Part shown: positions 1 through 10,349 of the stretch, piece by piece | How the letters are laid out: each line of letters starts with the position of its first letter | Numbering within the stretch: the first letter of the stretch is position 1 | Assembly (NCBI RefSeq): GCF_022539315.1 | Contig: NC_066342.1 | Span: forward strand, 16,509,346-16,573,345 | Length of the DNA: 64,000 nucleotides | Origin: Serinus canaria | Lineage: Eukaryota; Chordata; Aves; Passeriformes; Fringillidae | Reading direction: 5' to 3' | Notes under the pieces: generated by a model | What the model saw: the letters and a program-made list of their open reading frames with translations, nothing else | Databases searched by the model: none | What the model was told of the DNA's origin: nothing | Program-made: the position numbers and the translations under genes

Positions 1-437
1 CTTTTGCTTTTTAGTTAGTTTAGCTAGCTGAGGCAGTCCAAGTTTTCCCTGGACTGTTTTTCTTTCCCTTTTCTTAGAACCATTCAAACCTGCTCCAGAG
101 CAGGACCTGGAGAAACACTGAGAGCTTACACTTTGTAGCCTGCTGGGGCCTACTCTGCAGCCTTTCTCAGCGCTAGAGGGACTGATAACAGAGCAACCAC
201 CCACCAGAGAGACTTTCTGAATTTGTCATCTCTTCAGAGCAGCAAATAAATTTTGTCATCCCGTATTGTTCATTTTGTGTGCTGGGGAGTGCTTTGCCTG
301 TTAAATAAACAAGTTTTTTCCACTTCTTCCTGAACAAATCCTTCCCAAACCAGTTGGGGGGAGGGGCCATGTAGGTTTGCTTTCTAGACAGGCCCCTTTT
401 TAGAAGTTTTCTCCCAAATTTGCCCAAAACCAAGACA
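1..437 (+). mobile_element. ERVL-type LTR (family A), 3' part
   Basis: The plus strand ends in CCAAGACA at 437, the same terminus as the LTRs at 22625 and 37410 read in the other direction. An AATAAA lies in the stretch CTGTTAAATAAACAAG near 300, as in the other family A copies. The 5' part lies outside the window. What follows is integrase coding sequence rather than a primer-binding site, so this is a solo or 3' LTR inserted in the pol gene of the next element. Confidence 0.8.
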
Positions 438-1130
438 AGGGCTTCACAGTTTACAAATTTGGCAGTGCGATGTTACCCATTATGCATCTTTTGGTCGCTT
501 TAAAGATATACATTTCCATAGACACTTTCTCTGGAGCAATCTTTGCCTCTGCTCACTTAGGTTATGAAACATTTCCTGCAAGCATTTTCAACTCTAGGCA
601 TCCCACAAGAAATAAAAACAGATAATGGGCCTGCCTATGTCTCCCAGAAAACACAGCAATTTTTTAATCTGTGGGGAATCAAACATATCACAGGCATTCC
701 ATGCTCTCCCACAGGCCAATCAATTATTGAAAGAACACATGGGTCTCTTAAACGCCTGCTAGAGCAACAGAAAGGGAGAATAGAGACCCTATCCACAGTC
801 GAAAGGCTTGCTAAGGCCGCATATGTATTTAACATTTTTAATAATTCCTTTTGGGAACCAAATCCCCTAATTATCAGGCACTTTTCTAATACAACACAGG
901 CACAATTAAAGAAGAGACCCCCAGTGTTAATTAAAGATCTTGATACAGGCCAAATTATAGGACCCTTTCCTCTGATTACTTGGTAGAAAGGGTATGCTTG
1001 TGTTTCTACAGGTAAAGGACCTCAGTGTGTTCCTGCAAACCACATCAAGCCATACCTGCAGCCTCTACAAGATCACCAAGAATCTCTACAGGAGGAACCC
1101 CAGGAAGAACCTACAGAAAAGACAACTTGA
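438..1130 (+). pseudogene. pol: ERVK-like integrase, broken
   Basis: This is the catalytic core and C-terminal domain of a betaretrovirus-like integrase, which inserts proviral DNA into the host chromosome. A first catalytic Asp sits in an IWQCDVTHY-like segment near 450-475, the second in KTDNGPAY near 620, and the Glu in IIERTHGSLK near 730. The 140-codon open stretch 564-986 ends at an in-frame TAG, after which C-terminal-domain codons (GYACVSTGKGPQCVP) continue. A frameshift separates the first Asp from the rest. Everything upstream of the core is displaced by the LTR at 1-437. Confidence 0.85.
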
Positions 1131-1900
1131 GGCTTGCGGATAACCTCATACCTTTTGCTGATTAATAACACTGGTTTCTTAATTCCTTGAGCATTATTAA
1201 TTTTTGAGTTAAATCCACAGGTTTTTCCACCAGACATGACTCCTAAAAGACTCCTCACTATACCCATCCTGGTCGATGCCATGCTCCTCGCTAAGACCTG
1301 CAAAGTCCTGCAGCCAAAGAAAAATGTCTGGGTTACGTTAGCTAACATCACCAAGCAGGAAACCCCGTGTCTGTCAGTAGCCACCCCTGAAAACCCCTTT
1401 TCCACCTGTTTAGTTGGGTTACCAACAGATGTGTGGCCGCTAACCAAGGATGCCATCCACGAATTGCATTCCCACAATTAATGGATTCACAATACTGTTG
1501 ATAACTGGGATTACTGGGCCTGGAAACTACTGCATGCACCACTAGAACCCTAAGAATTGGAAATTCTGGACTCTGTAAAAATGGATTTTTGTGTTAAATT
1601 TCATGATATCGAAAAGACTCCCAAATTAATGCCAAGTATAATTGGTGCCCAGGCTATAAGAAAGCAACCAAATACATGGTGGGATGTTTCCCCACATCAT
1701 CCAGTCTATAAAAATGGAAGTACTTGGTGTAACTACACCTCACCCATCTTTTCCTGGTCCAGTGATTCCCCATTACAGTTACCATCTGGGACGTTTCTCA
1801 TTTGTGGAGACAGAGCATGGCCTGCCATTCCATCTCGCATTTAGGGCAGACCACGTAGCTTGGGGAGGCTTACTGTGCTAGCACCTGAGATTTCCCCAAT
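1131..1900 (+). pseudogene. env: Avian ERV envelope surface-subunit remnant
   Basis: It follows the integrase on the same strand. The open piece 1236-1478 carries a segment (KNVWVTLANIT, then FSTCLVGLP) that I recognise as typical of envelope surface proteins of avian ERVs. Further pieces at 1557-1844 and 1684-1881 lie in other frames with stops between them. The subunit would have bound the cell receptor. It is clearly non-functional. Assignment rests on the short conserved segment and on the transmembrane subunit that follows. Confidence 0.7.
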
Positions 1901-1949
1901 TCGTGACAAAAAAGTAAGATGTAAGAGATTTATCCATCAATTCAAATCA

Positions 1950-2800
1950 TATTGCAAAGATGAAAATAACTTTTGGAGTAAAGGAAAAAGAATAGCAGCC
2001 TCAATATTGGCACCTGGAGTTGCTGCCGCAAAAAGCTGTGAAAATGTTAGGCAATCTAGGATGTTGGCTGAGTAGGCAAACCAGTGCCACGTCTTGGGCA
2101 CTAAGTGAGCTACTGACAGATGTTGACAGTGTCATACATGCTACCCTGCAAAATACAGCTGCGATTGACTTCCTGCTGTTAGCACACGGACATGGTTGCA
2201 AGGACTTCGAGGGCATGTGCTGCATGAATCTTTCAGATCACAGTGAGTCCATAGACAAAAGCATACAAATTCTCAGAGAGGGAGTCAAAAAACTGCAAGT
2301 GGAAGATGACGAAGACTGGCTCAATGGACTATTCAAAGTGGAACTTATCTGGTTGGGCTTTATCTTTGATCAAAACGGGTTTACTGGTTTTTGTAGTTGT
2401 TGTGTTTATGTTGTTATCTGTCACGATAAGGCACGAAATGATGACACAGACACTGCTGCTCTCGAGGGGAACAAAAAAGAGCACCTTTATTTTCTGACTC
2501 CAACATTTATAGTTTTCCAAAGGTGACAGTGGATTGGAGGGTGACAGTGCCACCTCTCCAATGCCACTGGACAGACCAAGGGTCCATCAATTCTCTCCAC
2601 CTCCATGAAAGAATGCAAAACATAGGTTATTTACAGAATTGTGTGTGAGAAAGTTTGTTGAGAGAATATAAACATCAGAAGGCTTACAAAGTTTTACAAA
2701 ATCAGGGTGACAGTTATCCTGTTTTATAAGTTGTCTGTTAAGAATTTTTCAGAAATCTTTACAAAACATTTTTTAAAATGTCCTGGGGTGACTTTATGGT
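1950..2800 (+). pseudogene. env: Alpharetrovirus-like envelope transmembrane subunit, split by a solo LTR
   Basis: A fusion-peptide-like segment (ILAPGVAAAK) lies near 2005-2035. The heptad and immunosuppressive-like region reads LQNTAAIDFLLLAHGHG, followed by the CX6CC motif CKDFEGMCC at about 2190-2225, which in this family forms the disulphide contact with the surface subunit. The membrane anchor near 2370-2418 is interrupted at 2419 by a minus-sense solo LTR and resumes at 2713. Frameshifts before 2020 and stops after 2720 make it a pseudogene. The motif set resembles avian leukosis-type envelopes, whereas the upstream integrase is betaretrovirus-like. Confidence 0.8.
2419..2712 (-). mobile_element. 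Solo LTR, family E, with 6-bp TSD
   Basis: This 294-bp LTR has perfect short inverted ends, TGTCAC and GTGACA. It is flanked by GTTATC at 2413-2418 and again at 2713-2718, a clean 6-bp target duplication. On the minus strand a TATA-like CTATAAATG and an AATAAA (complement of 2486-2491) give its orientation. A second copy lies at 4501-4795. Confidence 0.92.
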
Positions 2801-2909
2801 GATTGTATCCCCTTTCGTCTGTTCAGCCCAGAAATAAGTTTTGCACTCTTAAAACTAATTCTAAGAGCAAAGGATAGCGAGAAAAGAAGTGCACAATTTG
2901 GGGTTTTTT
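2801..2909. other. Short unassigned stretch after env
   Basis: It probably holds the 3' end of the ERVK envelope region and its non-coding tail. I see no motif or open frame that settles it. Confidence 0.4.
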
Positions 2910-3051
2910 CCTGTTAAATAAACAGGGTTTTTTCCACTTTTCTCCAAAGAAATTTTTTTCGTAAACCAATTAAGGGAGGTGCCGCTTAAATCTGGTTTCT
3001 AGAAGAACTCCTTTAAAAGTTTTCTCCCAAATTTTGCTTTATACCAAGACA
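2910..3051 (+). mobile_element. ERVL 5' LTR fragment (family A) with poly(A) hairpin
   Basis: It matches the last about 140 bp of family A LTRs and ends CCAAGACA at 3051. It begins almost exactly at CCTGTTAAATAAACAGG (2910-2926), an inverted repeat with AATAAA across the loop and stem. The U3 part is missing. It is followed by a primer site and gag, so it is the truncated 5' LTR of the ERVL element below. Confidence 0.8.
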
Positions 3052-3062
3052 AATACAAATTT

Positions 3063-3080
3063 TGGTGCCCAACGTACGGC
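3063..3080 (+). promoter_or_regulatory. ERVL primer-binding site
   Basis: TGGTGCCCAACGTACGGC lies 11 bases after the LTR end. The minus-strand ERVL has TGGTGCCCAATGTGTGGG in the matching place (37387-37404). The primer tRNA is not identified. Confidence 0.7.
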
Positions 3081-4028
3081 TCAAGAAAGTGGAAAAAACC
3101 TGTACTAATTGCATTTTAGTTGTACTTACTTTATATTAGGATAAAGCAGTCAATAGCCATTTTGCTTAAATTTATTATGTCTTTCTGGGTGGACGCCTTC
3201 ATGTGTTTCTAGTCCCTAGGCTTTTTTAAAGTTTTAATACCACTCTAGTCCCTAAGTTTATTTTCGTACCCAAAAATAGCTCCAGTATTGTCCTTAACAT
3301 GTAGCTTTTACAATAGCGAGGCATGGATTAGAATAGCTATTGTGCTGAGCTCAGTGATAACGATTTATAGGGAGTTTACGAAGGTACTGGAGTTTGTTCA
3401 AGATATATATGGTTTTTAATTTCTTCATCCTACCCTGCATCCCAGTTCCAATAGCATGTTTTGGGGATTTTTTAGTTATTAGTAATTGCACCCAGTTTAT
3501 TAGAGGAGAATCAGGGGATGAGACATTTCAGCCGTTGCTTTCCTTCTCCATTGAATCTATTAAGTCACTTTTTAAGAATGTTCAATTTCCCCTTAATGTT
3601 AAAGAAACCACCTTCCTAGTATTTAATCTAGTAAGTTTCCTCTATATAGTCTACAACTTCTCTAAAATGAGGGCCAAGATGTCCAGAGGAGCTGATGAGA
3701 CCCCTGACCCAAAAGTAAACCCAGGCGTGTAAAATTCCAAGTGGTGTGAAGAATGGGAGAAAATGGGTCAAACCCTGAAAAAATTTTCTAATCCCCCAGC
3801 CTAGGAATTTTTATGTGAACAAATTCAAAACCCAGACAAGGTGGGAAAATATCTAGAAGAGAACTGCCATAATGACTCTAAAGAGAAAAAGATCAGTGCA
3901 ATAAGCTGGGCCCTGGTCTATGCTTATTGCACACTGCTAAATACTTTAGGACAGCAGATAGAGGCAGAGGCAAAAAGATAAATCAGCAGCTACCCCAGTC
4001 ACTCAAGCTGCAGCCAACATCCCAACTA

Positions 4029-4130
4029 CTCAAGTTGTAGCTAAACCAAACAATGAGCCTAAGCCTGCAGCTAAACCAGACAATAAGCCTAAGCCCACAA
4101 CTAAACCAGACAATAAGCCTCAACCAATAG
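4029..4130 (+). repeat. Short tandem repeat in ERVL gag
   Basis: About four imperfect copies of a unit like GCTAAACCAGACAATAAGCC encode AKPDNKP-type repeats. The minus-strand ERVL has a shorter version of the same tract near 36425-36490, so copy number varies between elements. Confidence 0.75.
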
Positions 4131-4500
4131 CTGTTGCTCCTACCATGAGAGGTAGAAAACACACAACCAAAACTGATCGGCCAGTGCATGATAATAATCT
4201 GAAAGAAGGACCCTCAAATCTAATTACTAACACAAAATCAGAAGTCACTATTGAGTCCTTTTCCCTAAAAAACCTTCATGGCCTAAGAAAATATTACATT
4301 CAACGACCTAATAAATCTATAGTTAGTTAGTTAGTCCGTCCATCTTTAGGATGCTGCAGGCGAGGCTACAATTCTAAATGATACTGAAGTGAGGCATTTG
4401 GGATCCCTGTCACATGATCCTGTCATCGACCAAAAAATTATAAGGGGGGCTAACCCTCACAATCTCTGCGCATGTGTCCTGGGAAGGGTGGCACAAAAAT

Positions 4501-4795
4501 TGTCGCAATATGACACGAAATGAATGACACACACACGCTGAGATATTCAAGGCAAAAAAAGGGGTAGTTCATTTCCAAACCTCAATATTTATAGAATTCC
4601 AAAATGACCATGGATTGGAGGATGAAATTGCCACCTTTCCAACCACACTGGTCAAACCAACAGTCTATCAATTCTTTCTTCCTCTAGAAAGGAATGCAAA
4701 ACAATCATTATTTACATGAAAAGTGCATGAGAAACTCCATTACACAAATGTAAACATCAGAAAGCTTAGAAGAACTTTAGAAGAACAGGGAGACA
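4501..4795 (-). mobile_element. Solo LTR, family E, with near-perfect TSD
   Basis: This 295-bp copy of the family at 2419-2712 starts TGTCGC and ends GAGACA. Flanks AAAAAT (4495-4500) and AAAGAT (4796-4801) match at 5 of 6 bases. The gag sequence is continuous when the LTR is removed. It is more diverged than the copy at 2419. Confidence 0.88.
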
Positions 4796-5196
4796 AAAGA
4801 TATCTGTGTGCAGACTATCTCTATATGCAGCAAACCCAGTAAAAGACCATAGAACAAAAGATTCAACATTAAGAGAAATGGCAGCAACAGAAATTGTCTT
4901 CTCAAATGACCTAGACACTACAAATCCAGACATAGTACCATGTACATCCATGATGTGGTGAAAACTTATATGACCTGGGCCACAAGAATACACTTGTGCT
5001 TTAGCAATAATAAAGTAGGATGACAGGGAGGAAACCGTGCTTAATGTGGCCAAGAAACTCTGAACATATGCAGATGCTGTACATAGCCCAACACATGCAA
5101 AAATTGCAGCTTTAGAAACACGTATGCAAAAATTAAAAGAGAAAAATCACAAAAAAATCAAAGAAGAAATTAAAAAGCCCCCAGCTGTTCCCCACT

Positions 5197-5671
5197 CCTG
5201 TCGTGGCTACCAGAGTGTACAGAGCTAGCCCGGGTTCCATCCTGTTGTGGCTACCAGTGTTAGCGTTCAGGAACACATAATCACAAGAAATGATTATTTG
5301 CAGGTGCTTTTATTGAAGAGCTCTGGGTGTCAGGGGTACAAACCCAAATCTGACTCCAACATAGGTTCGGGATGGATATGCTTCTATATTCTATCGTTAT
5401 ATAACTTTCATGTTAATTATTAAACTTACATTGTTCTAGAGTATACATAGATTTCAGCCAAGCATAGAAACCTTAGACTAGGAACATACAGTTTTCTCAT
5501 TGTTCTTCTTATGATTATACAATAATTATTTTAATTACTAAACAATCATCACATCTACCAATTATACTACTTACACAGGTAAAACACAAGGCTTAACATT
5601 TCAGAGTTTTATCTTAGCATTTTCCAAGGCGCCACTATCACCAGAGTGTACAGAGCTAGCCCGGGTTCCGG
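5197..5671 (+). repeat. 44-bp tandem duplication split by a solo LTR
   Basis: Copy 1 is 5197-5240 (starts CCTGTCGTGGCTACCAG). Copy 2 is 5241-5257 plus 5645-5671. The solo LTR sits inside copy 2, so the duplication is older than the insertion. Confidence 0.85.
5258..5640 (-). mobile_element. Solo LTR, family F, 4-bp TSD
   Basis: On the minus strand it runs from TGATAGTGGCGCC to CTGAACGCTAACA, with AATAAA about 60 bp before its end. CCAG flanks it at 5254-5257 and 5641-5644. A 4-bp duplication fits a class I (gammaretrovirus-like) integrase. Confidence 0.85.
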
Positions 5672-7078
5672 TAAGTTTTGGCAAATGGGCATATTTGGTG
5701 ACTACACCTATGGGAAAGTGGAGATCACTATTGTACAATTTAGTTCAGCTGACTCTGGGCCTAAGTCAATACAAGTTGTTTTTCATTTGCTCTGTCTCCT
5801 CTTGACTTCAGAGGTGCAGATTTGAGCTCCTCTGTCTTTCACATAAAGGTATCTAGAAGATTCTTGGATCTGACTATAAGAACAGTACAATTTGGACTCC
5901 TGTCTCAGCTGTGCTGTTCCTGAGTTTAAGAAAACCTCTGCAATTTTTGGACTCTCTTTAAGATGATGTCTCACTTTAAGATGATGTGTACTGCTAACCA
6001 GTTTCATAACAGCCATACATAATAGGCAGGGACTGGTGTTACATTGAATATTGGAGCAATGAGAAAATCTAGAGCAAAGCTCTAATTGCACCCATGTGAC
6101 AGTTGAATTTGAGCAATGTACTTGAGTTTTCACTGGTGAAGGGACATCTAATTCTTTGTGAGTCTACCTTGACCTACCTACCTATTCCTGAAATACACAT
6201 TACTACGGTATTTGAAATCCTGCAGGTGTTCTCGGTGAACAGCAAGGAAAAGTATGCTTAAGACCTCTGCTATTTACCATCACTTCCTGAGTTTCAGCAT
6301 CCATGATGTGACTTGTGCTTGTTCCAGAGGGAGATGTGCTAACAGCTACATCGTACATGTGGAATCTAGTTCCTGGTGGCACAGTGAACCATGGCTATAG
6401 CTTATGTGAAAAGCTCTCTCACATCAGATGTTTTGCTTGTGGTATAGAGACCCTATGGTGTGTTTATATTCCCAGCACATGAGAAGTCAACACCGGTTTA
6501 AACTCAACTCTCTGTATACCTTTGACTTATCCATCCTTTAAGTAGTTCCTTCCTAATGGAAATAAAAATACTTTTAGGACTACAAAAAATAGTAAGATGG
6601 ACAGTTTGTCAAGAAATAAAATGGCAAAATAATCTACATTTATTTCTATCTTAAACATATCTACCTTGTACAAATAAATGTAAGTCTGCTGGAGTGCTTG
6701 TGAGAACAGTTCTAGCCTAATCTGTCCAGGGTTGACTGTACCTGGGAGGGTCACTGCTCAGCTGAAACTAGAACTGTATATAAATGCTAACTGGTTGGGG
6801 TTTTTTCCTGCTTTATAACGTTGTAACTATTTAAATGGGTGTTCTGGTCTTCTTTTTTCTTAGCAAACTACAGTCCCTTTGCCAAAATCACATTTGATTT
6901 TGTTTATTCTGAAACAATAACACTTGACCTATACAGAATTGGTACACTATTGCCTAAATCACTATTTCTTTTTCTTGTCCCTTGCAACCAGTGAGCAAAC
7001 ACAACAGGTACTGAGGATGTAGGTAAAGCAATTACAATTTGAGCTCAACACTGGTTTTCTAGAGCATTCGGTTGTTTT
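5672..7078. other. Unassigned AT-rich stretch
   Basis: No gene, LTR termini or retroviral motif could be identified. Open frames here are short and without recognisable domains. It may be old repeat or unique non-coding DNA. Confidence 0.5.
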
Positions 7079-7566
7079 TGTAGTGGGTTGACCCCAGCTG
7101 GATGCCAGGCACCCACCAAAGCTACTCTCTCACTCCCCTCTGCAGCTAGTCAGGGGAGAGAAAATATAACAAAGGGTTCATGAGTTAAGGACCAGGAGAG
7201 ATCGCTCACAGAATTCCATGATGGGCAAAACAGACTCTAATTAGAGATATTAATTGAATTTATTACTAACACAATCAGAGCGGGATAATGAGAAGTAAAA
7301 TAAGCCCTTAAAAACACTTTCCCTCCACCCTTCCCTCCTTCCCAGCTCTACCTTTTCCCCACAGCAGGTTAGGAATACAAGTGTATTGGATTTGCATGGC
7401 CTGGTTTTGGAGGATGGTGGGGAGGTGGTACAGGGGTGGTTTCTATGAGAAATTGCAAGAAGTTTCATCCATGTGCTGCAGACCCAATCCCTGATGATTC
7501 CAAAGATGGACATGCTGCTGGGCAAGGTTGGGCCAGTTAGAAATGGTAGTAACACCTCTGTGATAA
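7079..7566 (-). mobile_element. Avian LTR, probably ERVL type, minus sense
   Basis: It starts TGTAGTGGGTTGACCCCAGC and contains a CACCCACCAAAGC segment and a TTTATTAC (AATAAA on the minus strand) near 7259. The pattern matches an LTR type common in birds, recognised from memory. It ends where the class I LTR starts at 7567, so its far end may be missing. Confidence 0.65.
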
Positions 7567-8080
7567 TGTGAAAAGTGCATAATATATGGCTCTATGCAGA
7601 TAATTACTATATGTATTATGTTGTATTGATTAGTAGTGCTGTATTAACAATTTAATAGTACGGTAAATGTAGTTTTGTAGTTAAATGTAACTTTTGTAGT
7701 CAAAATAGAAACTATGTATGTGGGATTTTTTTTTTTAGAGAAAGGAATGAGGTACTAGCACCAGATAGCAGCCACAGGACACCTAAATCTTTCAGAGAAA
7801 GAGAATTTATTGCTCCATTATCAGAAGAAACGAACTTCTTCCCGCCTTGCTCAGTCAGGACGACGCCGTTAGGATTAAGAGGAAGAAGATGATGACCAGA
7901 CAGAATCCTGTGTTTGAATGGAATTTATGCATCATGTATGAGATGTGCGACAGAGTAAAAATTTTCCAGACTAGAAATCCATTTTGATTTAGGTGAAATG
8001 TACATTTTTGAATTAAGTCTGTAGCTTTCTGTTTAGTCTGACTGCCTGTTCTCTTGAAAAGCCTGTGCTTGGAGGGACTG

Positions 8081-8709
8081 TGTCGGAACTCAGGACATAC
8101 CTCTGGGAGTCTGGAGTTTCCTGGGACCCTTGCCAGGGGGCTCAGAGACCCTGGCACACAGCCCAGAACACCATCGGGTTCGAGTGCGGGCCATGGAACA
8201 GCTTGGCACCTTTGCATGAGAAGATAAAAGCCACGGCAGTTTAGATGGTATAGGGATAAAATATTCACAGAGTGTAAATGTAGGTTTTAGGATTTTTGGT
8301 ATAGGGGTTTCTGGTGACAAGATGGAGGGATTTGGGTGTGTCTAGCCTTTCTTCTTCTTCTCTACCTCCATCTTGTCTGGTGATGTTGGCACTTTTAGAT
8401 TGGTCTAGAGTAGAAACTCACTGTCTAGCGTAGATGATAGGTATTGGAAAATAACTGTAAATATTGTACACGTAGTTTGTAGTATATAAAGATAACACCG
8501 CCCTGGGGGAGGGCGGAGTGCCTCTGACTGTCCTGCTGAACGGATCTCGGCTGGACAGGGAGAAAGAATTTTATAGATAAGATGTAATAAACAACCTTGA
8601 GACCGAAAAATGAAGAGCCCTGACTCCTTCTTCAAGCACCCGGCTGGGAAAAGAAACTTTTGAACTTTTTCGGGGTCACTCTGACCAGCTAGAGAGAGAG
8701 ACCCCGGCA
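8081..8709 (+). repeat. 5' LTR of the non-autonomous element
   Basis: It runs TGTCGGAAC to CCCCGGCA. TATATAAA near 8483 and AATAAA at 8586-8591 give the plus orientation and a compact promoter-to-poly(A) layout. Differences from the 3' LTR are near 8234, 8537, 8632 and 8671. Confidence 0.93.
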
Positions 8710-8711
8710 AC

Positions 8712-8808
8712 TGGCGTTCCCTGGGTGAGCTCGAAGAAAGATGCGCAATTGGAGTTCCCTGGCTTGGCTGCAAGAAAGACCCGGAATTTGGCATTCCCAG
8801 GTGAGCTG
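8712..8808 (+). promoter_or_regulatory. Primer-binding site with two tandem look-alikes
   Basis: TGGCGTTCCCTGGGTGAG begins 2 bases after the LTR. Related sequences follow at 8750 (TGGAGTTCCCTGGCTTGG) and 8789 (TGGCATTCCCAGGTGAGC), spaced 38 and 39 bases, each followed by a GAAGAAAG/CAAGAAAG-like stretch. Only the first is placed as a normal primer site. The tRNA is not identified. Confidence 0.65.
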
Positions 8809-8952
8809 CAAGAGCTGGGCGGCAAGAGAACAACCCCGATGGGTGGAAAGAGAGACGGCTGCAAGAGGTGGGCAGCAAGAGAGCACCCAGGTGGGCAGTT
8901 GGCAGGCAGCGACGCCACCAGACATCAGCCGCTGAAACACAGCCCGTGAAGA

Positions 8953-9007
8953 GAAAAAAAAAAAAAAAAGGACAAGGAAAAGAAGCAGGCACTCCCAAAA
9001 GAAAAAA

Positions 9008-9039
<32 letters not shown>

Positions 9040-9077
9040 AAAGGAAAAAGAAAAAAAAAGAGAGAAAAAAAAATACC
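8953..9077 (+). repeat. Adenine-rich purine tract
   Basis: Three long A runs, interrupted by a few G and C, cover about 125 bp in the leader. Long poly-Phe open frames on the other strand are by-products of this tract. Confidence 0.9.
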
Positions 9078-9215
9078 CAGACAGAAGATCCAAGATCCAA
9101 CTTCTGCTGAACAGACTCGCATCCAGATCTGGCAGGGGGTCCAGTGACCAGGGCGACCTCCGAACCGACCTCGCAAATGATTCAGCTTTTGGTAAGAAGG
9201 TTGAGATTTGAGAAC

Positions 9216-9956
9216 ATGGGGGGTACATGCTCTCAGGAACAGTTAAGGATTTTGTCAATCTTACAAGGTCTGGCAGCCAGAAAATCAGGGATTTCTGAAA
9301 ATCTCTGAAAGAAGGTAAAATGGCCTTGAAACTTTTATCCCCAGCAAGGGTAATGCTAGAGGCAATTTCACGGAATTCCGCAGGGAGGGTCAGAAACAAA
9401 CCCTACCAAACAGATGTGTGAGGAATTGGCATCATTTCTAAAGTTACATGGGTCCCCAAAACGCACAAAATCCCCAGAACCTTCAGGGTCCTCTGACACG
9501 GACTCAGGGGAGGAGGGCGGAGGGGGTCGCGGGACCCGGGGGAGAGCTGCTTCTCGGCGACTGGCGAACCCGTGCCAGGGTGGCGCCGGCCAGCCAGCAG
9601 CCCGGGGGAGCCGCAGAGACGGCCGCGGGGTTGCGGATGCTGGCGGGGGGGCACGGGGCAGCGGGGGGAGTCGCAGACCGAGCAGCAGAGGAGGCAATAG
9701 CGCGCACGGTCCTATCGCAGCAAAAAACAAAAAAAAAAAACAAAGCGAAGCGGAGCACGGGGTGGTGGAGGCACGGGAACAGACGCGGTTTGCGCGGGGC
9801 GCGATGCCGGCAGTGGCGGCGGTTTCAGACAGGCAGTGTCGAACCACGCGAGAAGCGGGACTCGCGAAACATCCGTGGAAGGCTCTCAATAAAGCGCCCA
9901 CGTCAGACGCGGGCAGTAAAGCTCAGAGCATCTGCAGAGCTCCAAGCAGACCGTAG
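9216..9956 (+). pseudogene. gag: Gag N-terminal remnant in the non-autonomous element
   Basis: The ATG at 9216 opens with MGGTCSQEQLRIL, a myristoylation-type matrix start, but meets a stop after about 31 codons. Matrix-like codons continue in other frames to about 9420, where another ATG opens a Ser/Asp/Glu stretch and a GC-rich Arg/Gly region. No capsid or zinc knuckle follows. The region may now serve for RNA packaging rather than protein; that is inference. Confidence 0.6.
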
Positions 9957-10349
9957 GCAGACGTAGGAGACGCGCGGTGATGACGCAGGACACGGATTCG
10001 GGCGCAAGGGTTTTTGCCCCCAGTTCGCGGATGCGGACGGGCACCGACCGAGCAGGGACCGTGCGCGCCATTTGCGGGGCGTTGGCACGGGCCACTGGGA
10101 TCTGAGCTGTACTGTGTTGATCAGAGAGAGAGGACATTTCCGAGACCACGCCTCGGCCGAGACGAGCGCAGGGGAGGCGCGGTCGGGGCGGGTTGTCCAT
10201 ACTCCCTGACTACCAAGTCAGAGACGGGGCGTGGTCAGGGCACGGCTGCCCCAGGTACCCACCCCTCTCCGGTCCCATGGCCGCAGCACCGCACACAGTT
10301 TCAGCCTCCACCAAAATCCCAAGTTGGAGATTTTTTGCGGGTGTAGCAC

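Larger units (their letters stand above)
3081..5257 (+). pseudogene. gag: ERVL gag remnant, cut by a solo LTR
   Basis: It aligns by eye with the gag of the minus-strand ERVL (37200-35290). Shared features are the FPLNVKET / VFNLVSFLY hydrophobic stretch near 3590-3650, the GADETPDP segment near 3690, and a Pro-Lys-Asn-rich tandem (AKPDN units) at 4029-4130. The frame is broken many times; 3394-3732 and 4145-4330 are the longest pieces. Gag continues on both sides of the LTR at 4501-4795. Gag would form the particle core. The rest of this element (protease onward) is absent here. Confidence 0.75.

Noticed and set aside
8405..9399. Long minus-strand frames with poly-Phe
   Set aside because: They are the complement of the adenine tract at 8953-9077 and span the LTR and leader.
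9368..9966. Overlapping Ala/Pro/Arg-rich frames on both strands
   Set aside because: GC-rich composition effect; only the gag-like start at 9216 has a family pattern.
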